Shown here piece by piece: positions 56,605 through 64,000 of a stretch of 64,000 nt of DNA. The stretch covers positions 1 to 64,000 of the forward strand of contig CALXGQ010000015.1 in NCBI GenBank assembly GCA_944387895.1. Direction: 5' to 3'. The notes beneath the pieces were generated by a model that worked only from the letters and a program-made list of their open reading frames with translations, ran no database searches and was not told where the DNA came from. The translations under genes and the position numbers were made by a program. Numbering within the stretch: the stretch's first letter is position 1; each line of letters begins with the position of its first letter. This DNA is from an uncultured Clostridia bacterium (GTDB lineage Bacteria; Bacillota; Clostridia; Oscillospirales; QAKW01).

Positions 56605-58029
56605 GTGCACAAAAGAATTTTTGTTCGGTATTTCAATGCCTGCGCATTGATTATTCTGCTCACGGTCTTTATTCTGGGCACGGCAACAACGACGGTTTAT
56701 ACCGTCCAGAGCGTGCAGGAGCAGGACCGTAATATGGAAAACGCCGCTTCCAAAATCGCTTCCATGCTGCAGGGGATGCCGGTAAACTATAACGTGTTCG
56801 TTGGGACGGTGATGGCCGGCTCCATCGAAACAGTAAAGGAAACCATCGGCAGCGATGTGATCATCGTCAATCAATGGGGCTATGTGGTGCAGAGCACGCT
56901 GGACGAGAGCGTCGCGCTCAATCTGCCCAGCAGCGCGGTGGGGAAGGTGATGTCCGGGGAGATCTACCGCCGCCAGAGCGTCTTTATCGAATCGATGGGA
57001 AATTCCTATACCGTCGGGGTGCCGATCTTTGCCGCCGACGGCGACGCAACGATCGGATGCGTGTTTGTCACGGCGCCTCAGGTGCGGGTCAGCTCTGTCA
57101 TGTACAGCATTCTGGGCGTCTATCTTTTGTGCGGCCTGGGCGCGCTTCTGTTTGCCGTTGTTTTGCTGTACTTTATTACCCGCCAGATCACCCGCCCCCT
57201 CAACGAGATGGCCGCGGCGGCAAAGTCCTATTCCAAGGGCGATTTTTCCCGGCGGATCAGCGTCCCGCCGGAGGGCGAGCTGGGCGCGTTGGCGGGCACC
57301 TTTAATCATATGGCGGATAATCTCGATCGGCTGGAGAATATGCGCCGTGATTTTATCGCGGACGTTTCCCATGAGCTGCGGACGCCGATGACCACGATCG
57401 GCGGATTTGTCGATGGGATCCTGGACGGCACCATCCCGCCGGAAATGGAGCAGAAATATCTGGTTCTGGTTTCCGAAGAGGTCAAACGCCTGACCCGGAT
57501 GGTCAATAATCTGCTGGAGGTGGCCAGGGTCCAGTCCGGCGAGATCACTTATCAGATGAAGCCCTTTAATCTGACTGAAATCGGGCATCGGGTCGTTCTG
57601 ACGATAGAGGATCGCATTTCGAAGGAAAAAATAAATCTGAATCTCCAGCTCCCGGAGGACGCCGTTTACGCCGTCGGGGATCGCGACGCCATCTACCGCG
57701 TGATCTATAATCTGATGGATAATGCGGTCAAGTTCACGCCGGAAAACGGAGAAATCACCATCGGGCTGCGCCGGGAAAAGAAAAAGATCCGCTTCTTTGT
57801 CCGCAATACCGGGCAGGGCATCCCGGAGGAAGAGGTTGGAAAGATCTTTGAGCGTTTTTACAAAACCGATAAAAGCCGGGGCGAAAACCGCCGGGGCGTC
57901 GGTTTGGGTCTATATATGGTGAAAAACATGATCGAAGCGCATCACGAAGACTTGTTTGTAACGTCAAAAGAAGGAGAATTCGCCGAGTTTTCCTTTACGT
58001 TGCAGGAAGCTGCGGAGAGCGATATGTAG
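56605..58029 (+). CDS. Sensor histidine kinase with HAMP domain
   Basis: This 474-residue membrane kinase has TM1 at about 9-33, an extracellular sensor of about 130 residues, TM2 at about 167-192, HAMP (about 192-245), HisKA with His256 in 'DVSHELRTPMTTIGGF', N box 'NLMDNAVKFTP', G1 'NTGQGIPEE' and G2 'GVGLGLYMVKNM'. There is no PAS domain, unlike WalK of Bacillus, so the assignment to WalRK or PhoPR is open. The start is GTG at 56605, immediately after the regulator's TAA, with GGTGG upstream. The HtrA gene begins 10 bp after its stop. Confidence 0.92.
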   Translation: MHKRIFVRYFNACALIILLTVFILGTATTTVYTVQSVQEQDRNMENAASKIASMLQGMPVNYNVFVGTVMAGSIETVKETIGSDVIIVNQWGYVVQSTLDESVALNLPSSAVGKVMSGEIYRRQSVFIESMGNSYTVGVPIFAADGDATIGCVFVTAPQVRVSSVMYSILGVYLLCGLGALLFAVVLLYFITRQITRPLNEMAAAAKSYSKGDFSRRISVPPEGELGALAGTFNHMADNLDRLENMRRDFIADVSHELRTPMTTIGGFVDGILDGTIPPEMEQKYLVLVSEEVKRLTRMVNNLLEVARVQSGEITYQMKPFNLTEIGHRVVLTIEDRISKEKINLNLQLPEDAVYAVGDRDAIYRVIYNLMDNAVKFTPENGEITIGLRREKKKIRFFVRNTGQGIPEEEVGKIFERFYKTDKSRGENRRGVGLGLYMVKNMIEAHHEDLFVTSKEGEFAEFSFTLQEAAESDM

Positions 58030-58039
58030 GAGGCAAGCG

Positions 58040-59767
58040 ATGGACGAGAATAAGAATAAAATGCCGGAAGGACATATTTCCCCATCGAGCGGCTGCCCGG
58101 AGCAGCCGCCTGTGAGCGGGAAGGAAGCAGCCGGCAGGGAATTGCCTGATTGGAATCACGAAGGAACAGAAGCCGCCGGGCAGTCCGCCGCACCGGAGGC
58201 TGCTGCCATGGGCGGAGAGCCCGCCGGGCAGATGAACCCGCCGGAGGCTGCTGCCATGGGCGGAGAGCCCGCCGGGCAGATGAACCCGCCGGAAGCTGCC
58301 GCCATGGGTGGAGAGCCGGCCGGGCAGATGAACCCGCCGGAGGCTGCCGCCATGGGTGGAGAGCCTGCCGGGCAGTCCGCCGCACCGGAGGCTGCCGCCA
58401 TGGGCGGAGAGCCCGCCGGGCAGATGAACGTGCCGGAAGCTGCCGCCATGGGTGGAGAGCCTGCCGGGCAGATGAACCCGCCGGAGGCTGCCGCCATGGG
58501 CGGAGAGCCCGCCGGGCAGAACGCCGCAGAAAGCCGGAGCTATACCTATCAGAATCCCCATCCCTATCAGAATATGAATCCCTACGGGTATCCCGTTGCA
58601 AAAAAGAAGGGCAATAAAACGGCGGTTATCGTAGCGGCGGTGGCGGCGGGCGTTATGCTGATTTGCTGCCTTCTGATCATTGCTTCGTTCTTTGTCGGCA
58701 ATCTGGAAACGCTGCTTCCGGAAACAGACAGCGGCGGGGACAGCAGTACTGGAGAAATCATCGGCGGAGGATCATCGGAATCTCAGAGCGGCGCGCAGCG
58801 GGACGAGGAAACGGTCTATAATATGCCGGAAATCACCAAAGAAGAAAAGACCGGCGAGGAGCTTACGCTGGTCGAGATCAATAAAAAGGTGCAGAACAGC
58901 GTGGTTGGGATCCTGATTTCCGAGGACGGCAGAATGGAAGCGAGCTTTTCCGGATCCGGGTTCATCATCAGCCAGGACGGCTATATCATCACCAATGATC
59001 ATGTGGTGGAGGGTGCGGCGCAGGTTGTCGTTGTCCTCAGCGATGGCATTACAGAGTACGACGCGGTGATCGTCGGCGAAGATGATCGCTCCGATCTTGC
59101 GATTCTGAAGATCGACGCGGAAGGCCTTTCCCCTGTTGAGCTGGGGGACAGCGACGATCTGGAGGTAGGCGAAACGGTGGCCGCCATCGGCAACCCCTAC
59201 GGCATGGAGCTGGCGGGCACCCTGACGAACGGGATCATCTCGGCGCTGAACCGGAAAATCGAGATGAACGGAACCTTCATGACGCTGATCCAGACCAACG
59301 CGTCCATCAACCCCGGAAACAGCGGCGGGCCGCTGGTCAACGCCTATGGCCAGGTCGTCGGGATTACCTCTTCCAAGCTGGTAGCCACGGAATATGAGGG
59401 AATCGGCTTTGCGATCCCCATCAATTACGTTGTGGAGGTGGCGGAGGAGCTGATCAACTACGGCTACGTCAAGACCCGCGCCTATATCGGCATCCAGGGG
59501 CAGGATCTGACGGAAACCTACGCGGCGTATCACAATCTGCCCCAGGGCGTTTATGTTTCCTATGTGGATCCGGAATGCGACGCGGCGGCCAAGGGGCTTC
59601 AGGAAGGGGACGTGATCATCGGGTTCAACGGCGAGGAGATCTCCTCCATGGCGGAACTGAACGACCTGAAGGATTCCTTCCATCCCGGAGACGTCGTTAC
59701 CATTAAAATATGGCGCAACGGCGAGGAGCTGGATATCACCATCAACCTCACCGAAGCAACCGGCTGA
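58040..59767 (+). CDS. HtrA-like membrane-anchored serine protease with repetitive N-terminus
   Basis: This 575-residue protein has a cytoplasmic N-terminus of 48 residues, then seven 16-residue repeats (49-160; typical unit MNPPEAAAMGGEPAGQ), a Tyr/Asn/Pro-rich stretch, one membrane helix (about 194-219), an extracellular trypsin-like domain with catalytic triad His321 ('ITNDHVVEG'), Asp352 ('DDRSDLAILKI') and Ser428 ('NPGNSGGPLVN'), and one PDZ domain (about 485-570). HtrA proteases remove misfolded envelope proteins. It forms an operon with the preceding two-component genes (10-bp gap) and ends in a strong terminator. Confidence 0.92.
   Translation: MDENKNKMPEGHISPSSGCPEQPPVSGKEAAGRELPDWNHEGTEAAGQSAAPEAAAMGGEPAGQMNPPEAAAMGGEPAGQMNPPEAAAMGGEPAGQMNPPEAAAMGGEPAGQSAAPEAAAMGGEPAGQMNVPEAAAMGGEPAGQMNPPEAAAMGGEPAGQNAAESRSYTYQNPHPYQNMNPYGYPVAKKKGNKTAVIVAAVAAGVMLICCLLIIASFFVGNLETLLPETDSGGDSSTGEIIGGGSSESQSGAQRDEETVYNMPEITKEEKTGEELTLVEINKKVQNSVVGILISEDGRMEASFSGSGFIISQDGYIITNDHVVEGAAQVVVVLSDGITEYDAVIVGEDDRSDLAILKIDAEGLSPVELGDSDDLEVGETVAAIGNPYGMELAGTLTNGIISALNRKIEMNGTFMTLIQTNASINPGNSGGPLVNAYGQVVGITSSKLVATEYEGIGFAIPINYVVEVAEELINYGYVKTRAYIGIQGQDLTETYAAYHNLPQGVYVSYVDPECDAAAKGLQEGDVIIGFNGEEISSMAELNDLKDSFHPGDVVTIKIWRNGEELDITINLTEATG
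58184..58519 (+). repeat. Seven 48-bp tandem repeats within the htrA-like gene
   Basis: Exactly 7 x 48 bp encode 16-residue units. Five start MN (MNPPEAAAM or MNVPEAAAM) and two start SA (SAAPEAAAM), and all end GGEPAGQ. DNA copies differ at synonymous positions (GCT/GCC, GGC/GGT). Because 48 is a multiple of 3, copy-number change keeps the frame. Confidence 0.93.
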
Positions 59768-59772
59768 TTTTT

Positions 59773-59806
59773 CCGCACGCTCTTGATGAGCGTGCGGTTT
59801 TTTCTT
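59773..59806 (+). terminator. Terminator after the htrA-like gene
   Basis: Stem CCGCACGCTC / GAGCGTGCGG (59773-59782, 59788-59797), loop TTGAT, then TTTTTTCTT. Confidence 0.9.
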
Positions 59807-59833
59807 GCATTTTATAAAAAGGTGGCATATAAT
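59805..59833 (+). promoter_or_regulatory. Promoter of the HAD gene
   Basis: TTGCAT (59805-59810), 17 bp, TATAAT (59828-59833). It sits right at the end of the preceding terminator. Confidence 0.75.
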
Positions 59834-59861
59834 GTTCTAAAAACGCGAAGGGGAAGGAAAA

Positions 59862-60557
59862 ATGAGGGGATTTGTCTTTGATCTGGATAATACGCTTTAC
59901 GACCGCTATGGAACGCTTGCGGAAATTCTCCGGCTTGATTATGAAAAAATCAAAGGGTATATCAATCCGGGATACAATATGGAACGCTGCATTCGGCATT
60001 TTTGCCATACCGAATCGCTGTATGTGCTGACCCTTGGGTGGGAGGGCGTATATCAGCGTCTGATCGAAGAGCATTTTTTCAATGCGGACTGCTGTCCTAC
60101 CTATAAAATGATGGTGGATTATTATTACAAAAGGATCAGCGAGGTGGCGGTTCCCCTTCCGTCGGCGCGGGGCTTTCTGGAAAAGCTGCGGCAAAACGGT
60201 TATAAAACCGGGCTGCTGACCAACGGAAATCGCACGCTGCAATATAAAAAGCTGGATCGGCTGGGGCTGGAAAGCTGTTTTGACGTTATTGTCTGCGCTT
60301 CTCCCAAGGACGGCGATATCCGCTTCCGCAAGCCGGAGCCCGAAGCCTTTTCCTATATGGCTGACCGGCTGGGCGTCCCTGCGGAGCAGCTCTACTATGT
60401 GGGCGATCATCCGGTGAACGATGTGCGGGGCTCCCGGATGGCGGGGTATGTTCCCGTCTGGATCCGTTCGCAGTCCCCGTGGCCGCTGCCCAACGATGAG
60501 ATCCCGGCATATTCGTTCGATGATATCAGCGGGCTGGAAACGCTGCTGAATCGTTAA
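59862..60557 (+). CDS. HAD-superfamily hydrolase
   Basis: This 231-residue cytoplasmic phosphatase has the four HAD motifs: I 'FVFDLDNTLYDRYG' at residues 4-17 (nucleophile Asp and acid Asp), II 'GLLTNGN' near 116, III Lys in 'RFRKPEPEAF' near 152, IV 'YYVGDHPVNDVRGS' near 178 (metal Asp residues). A helical C1 cap lies between motifs I and II. The YjjG/PyrP-like class acts on nucleotides or sugar phosphates; the substrate is not readable. It is a single gene with its own promoter; AAGGGGAAGG precedes the ATG. Confidence 0.9.
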   Translation: MRGFVFDLDNTLYDRYGTLAEILRLDYEKIKGYINPGYNMERCIRHFCHTESLYVLTLGWEGVYQRLIEEHFFNADCCPTYKMMVDYYYKRISEVAVPLPSARGFLEKLRQNGYKTGLLTNGNRTLQYKKLDRLGLESCFDVIVCASPKDGDIRFRKPEPEAFSYMADRLGVPAEQLYYVGDHPVNDVRGSRMAGYVPVWIRSQSPWPLPNDEIPAYSFDDISGLETLLNR

Positions 60558-60608
60558 AATCGGCAAAAGCAGGGTCGGTGATTGCTTTGTTTTCGGCAAA
60601 CATTGACC

Positions 60609-60637
60609 TTGTTTTTCTTTTGATCCTGTGATAAAAT
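60609..60637 (+). promoter_or_regulatory. Putative promoter of the EIIC-like gene
   Basis: TTGTTT (60609-60614), 17 bp, TAAAAT (60632-60637). A better -35 (TTGACC at 60603) is 23 bp away, too far. Confidence 0.5.
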
Positions 60638-60668
60638 GAGCCCAATATTAAAATAGGGAGGAATGGAA

Positions 60669-61709
60669 TTGGATAAGGTCAAGGCTTTTTTGGCCCGCAA
60701 AAACGTGGAGTTTTCCTGGAAGCGCTATTTTATCGACGCGCTCGGCGCAATGGCGCAGGGTCTTTTCTGCTCTCTTCTGATCGGAACGATCCTTGATACC
60801 ATCGGCGATCTCACCGGCTGGGCGTTTCTGGTGGAGGTGGGGAAATATGCCTCCGCCATGTCGGGGCCGGCAATGGCGATCGCCATCGGATATGCCCTGA
60901 AAGCGCCCAATCTGGTGCTCTTTTCTCTGGCGGCGGTCGGCAGCGCGGCAAACGGGCTGGGCGGAGCGGGCGGCCCGCTGGCGGTTTTGTTTGTTGCCAT
61001 CATTGCCGCCGAATGCGGAAAGATCGTTTCCCAAGAAACAAAGATCGATATTCTGGTCACTCCTTCCGTTACCATTTTTGCCGGCGTGGCGCTCTCTGCG
61101 CTGCTAGCGCCCTGGATCGGCAAGGCCGCCAGCGCCTTTGGCACTCTGATCATGCAGGCAACGGAGCTGCAGCCCTTCTGGATGGGGATCATTGTTTCGG
61201 TTCTGGTGGGCATCGCGCTGACTCTGCCGATTTCCAGCGCCGCGATCTGCGCCGCTCTGGGGCTGACCGGCCTTGCCGGCGGCGCGGCGGTGGCGGGCTG
61301 CTGCGCGCAGATGGTGGGCTTTGCGGTGATGAGCTTCAGGGAAAACCGCTGGGGCGGCCTGGTTTCTCAGGGTCTTGGCACCTCCATGCTGCAAATGGGC
61401 AATATTGTTCGGAATCCGCGGATCTGGATTCCTCCCACCGTAGCCTCTGCCATTACAGGCCCGCTGGCCACCTGTCTTTTCCGGCTGGAGATGAACGGCC
61501 CCGCCGTTTCTTCCGGCATGGGCACCTGCGGGCTGGTCGGCCAGATCGGCATCTATACCGGCTGGGTGGAAACCGGCAAGCAGATTACGGCTATGGACTG
61601 GATCGGGCTGATTTTGATCTGCTTCGTGCTGCCGGCTGTTTTGTCCTGGGCGGGCGGTCTTCTGCTGCGGAAAATCGGCTGGATCCGCAAGGACGACCTG
61701 AAATTATAA
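60669..61709 (+). CDS. PTS EIIC-like membrane protein (PfoR/PTS_EIIC_2 type)
   Basis: This 346-residue protein has about ten membrane helices and glycine-rich loops: 'AGKYASAMSGPAMAIAIGYALK'-like segment near 60-80, 'GSAANGLGGAGGPLAVLF' near 100, 'TPSVTIFAGVALSALLAP' near 138, 'GTSMLQMGNIVRNPRIWIPP' near 245. This is the PTS_EIIC_2/PfoR family, membrane parts without EIIA or EIIB partners, of unproven transport role. I place the start at TTG 60669 because AGGGAGG ends 7 bases before it. The ATG at 60663 is only 1 base from that site and so is unlikely to be used. Confidence 0.8.
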   Translation: MDKVKAFLARKNVEFSWKRYFIDALGAMAQGLFCSLLIGTILDTIGDLTGWAFLVEVGKYASAMSGPAMAIAIGYALKAPNLVLFSLAAVGSAANGLGGAGGPLAVLFVAIIAAECGKIVSQETKIDILVTPSVTIFAGVALSALLAPWIGKAASAFGTLIMQATELQPFWMGIIVSVLVGIALTLPISSAAICAALGLTGLAGGAAVAGCCAQMVGFAVMSFRENRWGGLVSQGLGTSMLQMGNIVRNPRIWIPPTVASAITGPLATCLFRLEMNGPAVSSGMGTCGLVGQIGIYTGWVETGKQITAMDWIGLILICFVLPAVLSWAGGLLLRKIGWIRKDDLKL

Positions 61710-61724
61710 GAATAAAGAAAAAGC

Positions 61725-61762
61725 CCGGCGGGCCTCTTTGCAGAGGCGCCGCCGGTTTTTTT
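61725..61762 (+). terminator. Terminator after the EIIC-like gene
   Basis: Stem CCGGCGGGCCTC with GAGGC-(G)-CCGCCGG (61725-61755) and TTTTTTT. Confidence 0.82.
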
Positions 61763-61960
61763 GCGCTCTTTGCCCCCTGCGCTCCGCGCCCGGCGGGGCT
61801 TTTTTATGCCCGGCGGCGCTTTTTCCATGCCTGGCGGCACTTCACCACGTTCGGCGGTTTTTTCGCTCCGGCGATGTTTTTTTATGCCCGGCGACGTTTT
61901 TGTCCCTGCGCTTTCTTTACGCAGCCTTCTATCGTTTTTTGCGCTCTTTGCTCCCTGTGC
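61763..61960. repeat. Degenerate GC/T-rich repeats upstream of mraZ
   Basis: Six imperfect 18-21-bp units (consensus CCCGGCGGCGTTTTTTATG) lie at about 61789-61905. They are flanked by two near-copies of GCGCTCTTTGCCCCCTGCGC (61763 and 61941). The 470-bp gap 61710-62179 otherwise holds only the terminator, the mraZ promoter and the operator; I see no gene in it. Confidence 0.6.
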
Positions 61961-62085
61961 CCTGGCGTCCGCCCGGCTGTTTTGGCCTCCGTTTACACAT
62001 CCTCCTGCCGATTTTTTGCACATATTTTGCCGCATTTGCCCGATTTGCGGCGAATTGTAAAATTTTTATTTTTTATGAAATAGTC

Positions 62086-62113
62086 TTGCTTTTTTAAAAA
62101 AATTTGTTATAAT
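62086..62113 (+). promoter_or_regulatory. Promoter of the division (dcw) cluster
   Basis: TTGCTT (62086-62091), 16 bp, TATAAT (62108-62113), with transcription start near 62120. Confidence 0.7.
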
Positions 62114-62120
62114 TTAAATC

Positions 62121-62164
62121 AAGTGGAGATTAAATGGGTAGTAAGTAGTGAGAAAGTGGGTAAG
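62121..62164 (+). promoter_or_regulatory. mraZ: MraZ operator: four 11-bp direct repeats
   Basis: Four contiguous 11-bp units, AAGTGGAGATT, AAATGGGTAGT, AAGTAGTGAGA and AAGTGGGTAAG, start at the predicted transcription start. MraZ is known to bind tandem TGGG-type repeats upstream of its own gene and repress the dcw cluster. Confidence 0.75.
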
Positions 62165-62179
62165 AAAGGGGGTGCATAC

Positions 62180-62605
62180 ATGGTTTATCTGACCGGTTAT
62201 TATGAAAATTTCGTTGACGAAAAAGGCCGCGTTATTTTGCCCAAGGAGCTCAAGGAACAGATGGGCGGCGAGGTCGTGTTGACGCAGGGGTTGGATGGAT
62301 GCGTGTATGTGCTGACCCGTGAAGCGTGGAAGGAGCTGGAAGGGAAGCTTCTGGCAACGCCTCTTTCCAAAGGACGCAGGATTTCCACTTTTTTCAACGC
62401 TTATAAAAAAGACGTTTCTCCCGATAAGCAGGGCAGGATTCAGCTTTCGGCCGATTTGCGCCGTCTTGCAGGCATTGAAGGGCGCGCGGTGATCATTGGA
62501 AACGGAAATCGGGCGGAGATCTGGAATCCCGATCGATTTGCCGAGATGGCCGCTTCTCTGGATGCTGAGAGCATCGCGGCGGCCATGGATGAGCTGGGCT
62601 TCTGA
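62180..62605 (+). CDS. mraZ: Transcriptional regulator MraZ
   Basis: This 141-residue DNA-binding protein heads the division and cell-wall cluster. Two tandem AbrB-like halves are visible: 'YENFVDEKGRVILPKELKEQ' near residues 8-27 and 'KKDVSPDKQGRIQLSADLRRLAG' near 75-97; each carries the D..GR....P/S motif of MraZ. It forms ring oligomers that bind the direct repeats in its leader. The ATG at 62180 follows AAAGGGGGTG. Upstream in-frame codons overlap the operator and are unlikely to be translated. Its stop shares a base with the rsmH start. Confidence 0.95.
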   Translation: MVYLTGYYENFVDEKGRVILPKELKEQMGGEVVLTQGLDGCVYVLTREAWKELEGKLLATPLSKGRRISTFFNAYKKDVSPDKQGRIQLSADLRRLAGIEGRAVIIGNGNRAEIWNPDRFAEMAASLDAESIAAAMDELGF

Positions 62606-63540
62606 TGGAAGAATTTGCGCATTACAGCGTTATGGCGCAGGAGTGCATCGACGCGCTGGCCATCCGTTCGGACGGGGTCTATGTGGACGCCACCCTTGGC
62701 GGCGGCGGGCATAGCAGCCTGATTGCGGAAAAGCTGGAAAGCGGTCTTCTGATCGGAATCGATCAGGATCGTGATGCGATCAACGCGGCGTCGGCGCGGC
62801 TGGCGCCTTTCGGCGCACGGTTCCGGGCGGTGAAATCCAATTTCTCCGATCTGCGCCGGGTGCTGGAGCAGGAAGGGATCGCGGCGATCGACGGAATCCT
62901 CTTTGATCTGGGCGTTTCCAGCTTTCAGCTGGACGAAAAAAGCCGCGGATTTTCCTACCGGTTCGACGCGCCTTTGGATATGCGGATGGATCGGGATAAT
63001 CCTCTGGACGCCTATCAGGTGGTCAACACCTATTCCCAGGAACAACTGACGGAGATCCTTTACCGCTATGGGGAGGAAAAGATGAGCCCCCGGATCGCGG
63101 CGGCCATCTGCCGGCAGCGGGCGCAGGCGCCGATCCAAACGACGGGCGCGCTGGCGGCGCTGGTGGAAAAGGCCTTTCCGCCCAAGGCGCGATACGGGAA
63201 GAAGCATCCGGCCAAGCGCACCTTTCAGGCGATTCGCATCGAAGTCAACGGCGAGCTGCGGATTCTGGAGCAGGCTCTGCGTGACGCCGCCGCGCTTCTC
63301 CGACCGGGCGGCCGACTGGTTGTGATGACCTTTCATTCTCTGGAGGACCGCATCGTCAAAACGACCTTTGCGGATCTGGCAGCCGGCTGTATCTGCGATA
63401 AAAGTCTGCCGGTCTGTGTCTGTGGCAGAAAACCGCTGCTCCGGCCGGTTACCCACAAACCGATCACGGCGTCTGCGGCAGAACTTACGGAAAATCACCG
63501 CTCAAAATCCGCCAAGCTCCGGGTAGCGGAAAAAATATAG
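62605..63540 (+). CDS. rsmH: 16S rRNA (cytosine1402-N4)-methyltransferase
   Basis: This 311-residue SAM-dependent enzyme methylates the N4 of C1402 in the ribosomal P site. 'HYSVMAQECIDAL' near residue 4, SAM motif 'YVDATLGGGGHSSLIAEKL' near 26-44, 'IGIDQDRDAI' near 50, 'FDLGVSSFQLDE..RGFSYR' near 98-117, and C-terminal 'FHSLEDRIVKTTF' near 246 are all diagnostic of RsmH/MraW. Full length. It starts within the mraZ stop (TGATG overlap) and is followed by ftsL after 25 bp, the standard dcw order. Confidence 0.97.
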   Translation: MEEFAHYSVMAQECIDALAIRSDGVYVDATLGGGGHSSLIAEKLESGLLIGIDQDRDAINAASARLAPFGARFRAVKSNFSDLRRVLEQEGIAAIDGILFDLGVSSFQLDEKSRGFSYRFDAPLDMRMDRDNPLDAYQVVNTYSQEQLTEILYRYGEEKMSPRIAAAICRQRAQAPIQTTGALAALVEKAFPPKARYGKKHPAKRTFQAIRIEVNGELRILEQALRDAAALLRPGGRLVVMTFHSLEDRIVKTTFADLAAGCICDKSLPVCVCGRKPLLRPVTHKPITASAAELTENHRSKSAKLRVAEKI

Positions 63541-63565
63541 ACATCGAATAAAAAAGGAGGACCTC

Positions 63566-63952
63566 ATGAAAAAAATAAATATTCATAATATTCGCTGGTC
63601 TGTGATATTGTGTATCGCGGCGTTTCTGGCGATCGGCGGATATCTTTTATACAGCCACATCGCTCTCAATGAGGTATCCAACGATCTGCTGTCCGCCAAA
63701 TCCGAGCTGACCCGGCTGGAAGGAGAGGCGAGGGCTTTGCAGGTCGCCATCGAGCAGAAAAATTCTCTGGATGAAATCGAGCGGATCGCAACGGAAGAGC
63801 TGGGAATGGTCAAAATCGAAAATTATCAGATCCAGACCATCAATCTGCTGACCGACGATACGGTTGAAATCATCAAGGACGAACCGAAGGACGATAGCTG
63901 GTGGGACGGCGTCGTTGCAGAATTCAATATTCTTTTGGAATATCTGAGCTGA
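63566..63952 (+). CDS. ftsL: FtsL-like division protein
   Basis: This 128-residue bitopic membrane protein has a short cytoplasmic N-terminus, one helix (about 11-30, 'WSVILCIAAFLAIGGYLLY'), an extracellular coiled coil (about 38-80, 'LLSAKSELTRLEGEARALQVAIEQ') and the 'ERIATEELGMVK' segment typical of FtsL/DivIC. An acidic tail with Trp-Trp follows. It would link FtsB/DivIC to the FtsW-FtsI synthase. Sequence conservation in FtsL is low, so position between rsmH and the next division gene is the main support. AAAAAGGAGG precedes the ATG. Confidence 0.9.
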   Translation: MKKINIHNIRWSVILCIAAFLAIGGYLLYSHIALNEVSNDLLSAKSELTRLEGEARALQVAIEQKNSLDEIERIATEELGMVKIENYQIQTINLLTDDTVEIIKDEPKDDSWWDGVVAEFNILLEYLS

Positions 63953-63970
63953 CGGTTAATAGGATAAAAA

Positions 63971-64000
63971 GTGAAACGAGAGTGGGAATTTATTCTTACT
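63971..64000 (+). CDS. Start of next dcw gene (possible penicillin-binding protein)
   Basis: Ten codons, GTG AAA CGA GAG TGG and so on (MKREWEFILT), run off the window edge after a weak AGGA 6 bases upstream. In this cluster the gene after ftsL is normally the transpeptidase ftsI/spoVD. That identification is positional only, and a different start further on is possible. Confidence 0.35.
   Translation, partial: MKREWEFILT

Noticed and set aside
58150-58617. Alternative frames through the 48-bp repeats on both strands (up to 219 codons) encoding Arg/Gly/His-rich repeats
   Set aside because: A repeat whose length is a multiple of three keeps every frame open. Only the htrA-like frame has a ribosome site, a continuing domain structure and operon context.
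60663-60668. ATG at 60663 as start of the EIIC-like gene
   Set aside because: The only ribosome site (AGGGAGG) ends 1 base before this ATG, too close for initiation. The TTG at 60669 has a 7-base spacing.
61553-62035. 160-codon minus-strand frame with PPGIKK-like repeats
   Set aside because: No ribosome site or family resemblance. It is produced by the degenerate non-coding repeats and overlaps the EIIC terminator and the 3' end of that gene.

Overview
This window looks like chromosome from an anaerobic, high-GC member of the Clostridia (Oscillospiraceae/Ruminococcaceae-like Bacillota). The evidence is strong AGGAGG ribosome sites, TTGACA-17-TATAAT promoters, a large Firmicutes-type SRP RNA next to dnaX-ybaB-recR, oxygen-sensitive class III ribonucleotide reductase, S-layer-homology domains, G5/3D wall proteins, and a dcw cluster opening with mraZ-rsmH-ftsL. 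Most genes are GC-rich. An AT-rich stretch around 1.8-2.5 kb and the area beside the tRNA (12.9-13.3 kb) carry broken genes and look like scars of gain and loss.

Layout. 1-2.6 kb: start of an IS transposase, a hairpin cluster, a lipoprotein, a broken C39-like protease and the stub of a glycerate kinase. 2.6-13.4 kb: housekeeping and surface genes (PHP phosphatase, mtnN, a GDPD-like protein, two polysaccharide deacetylases, an FAD protein, an AbrB-like regulator with a DMT transporter, a lipoprotein nuclease/phosphatase, an SGNH hydrolase, a GIY-YIG protein), then tRNA-Ala(GGC) followed by decayed sequence. 13.4-29.5 kb: envelope and drug-response block with a heterodimeric ABC exporter, an intramembrane-type two-component system, an ABC/FtsX transporter, a stand-alone winged-helix regulator, a fused ABC/FtsX protein, a monofunctional glycosyltransferase, a DUF1287 protein and a second two-component system. 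29.5-35.8 kb (mostly minus strand): a YabE-like G5/3D wall protein and a five-gene operon (Cys-rich DUF6062-like protein, ATP-grasp ligase, PHP phosphoesterase, SLH-containing deacetylase, hemolysin III), plus a 31-residue Cys-rich membrane peptide. 36-40.2 kb: a topoisomerase IV-like pair. 40.3-50.7 kb: guaB-gatC-gatA, SRP RNA, dnaX-ybaB-recR-TSCPD-phosphoglucomutase and an ABC transporter. 50.8-55.1 kb: anaerobic nucleotide reduction. 55.2-61.8 kb: YigZ, a two-component system with HtrA, a HAD phosphatase and a PTS EIIC-like protein. 62-64 kb: the start of the division cluster.

How it works together. The clearest functional unit is 50.86-55.07 kb: tandem NrdR-like boxes, a radical-SAM activase, an NrdD carrying its own C-terminal redoxin domain (CPNC), and a thioredoxin-reductase-like flavoprotein overlapping the end of nrdD. 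Together they read as a self-contained anaerobic dNTP pathway with a built-in electron supply. The other theme is envelope maintenance: two-component systems sit next to transporters, wall synthases, deacetylases and a protease. Candidate operators (a WalR-like box on the 3D-domain gene, OmpR-type 11-bp repeats, four 11-bp MraZ repeats) can be read directly from the DNA. All functions are inferred by recognising families from sequence; no database search was run.
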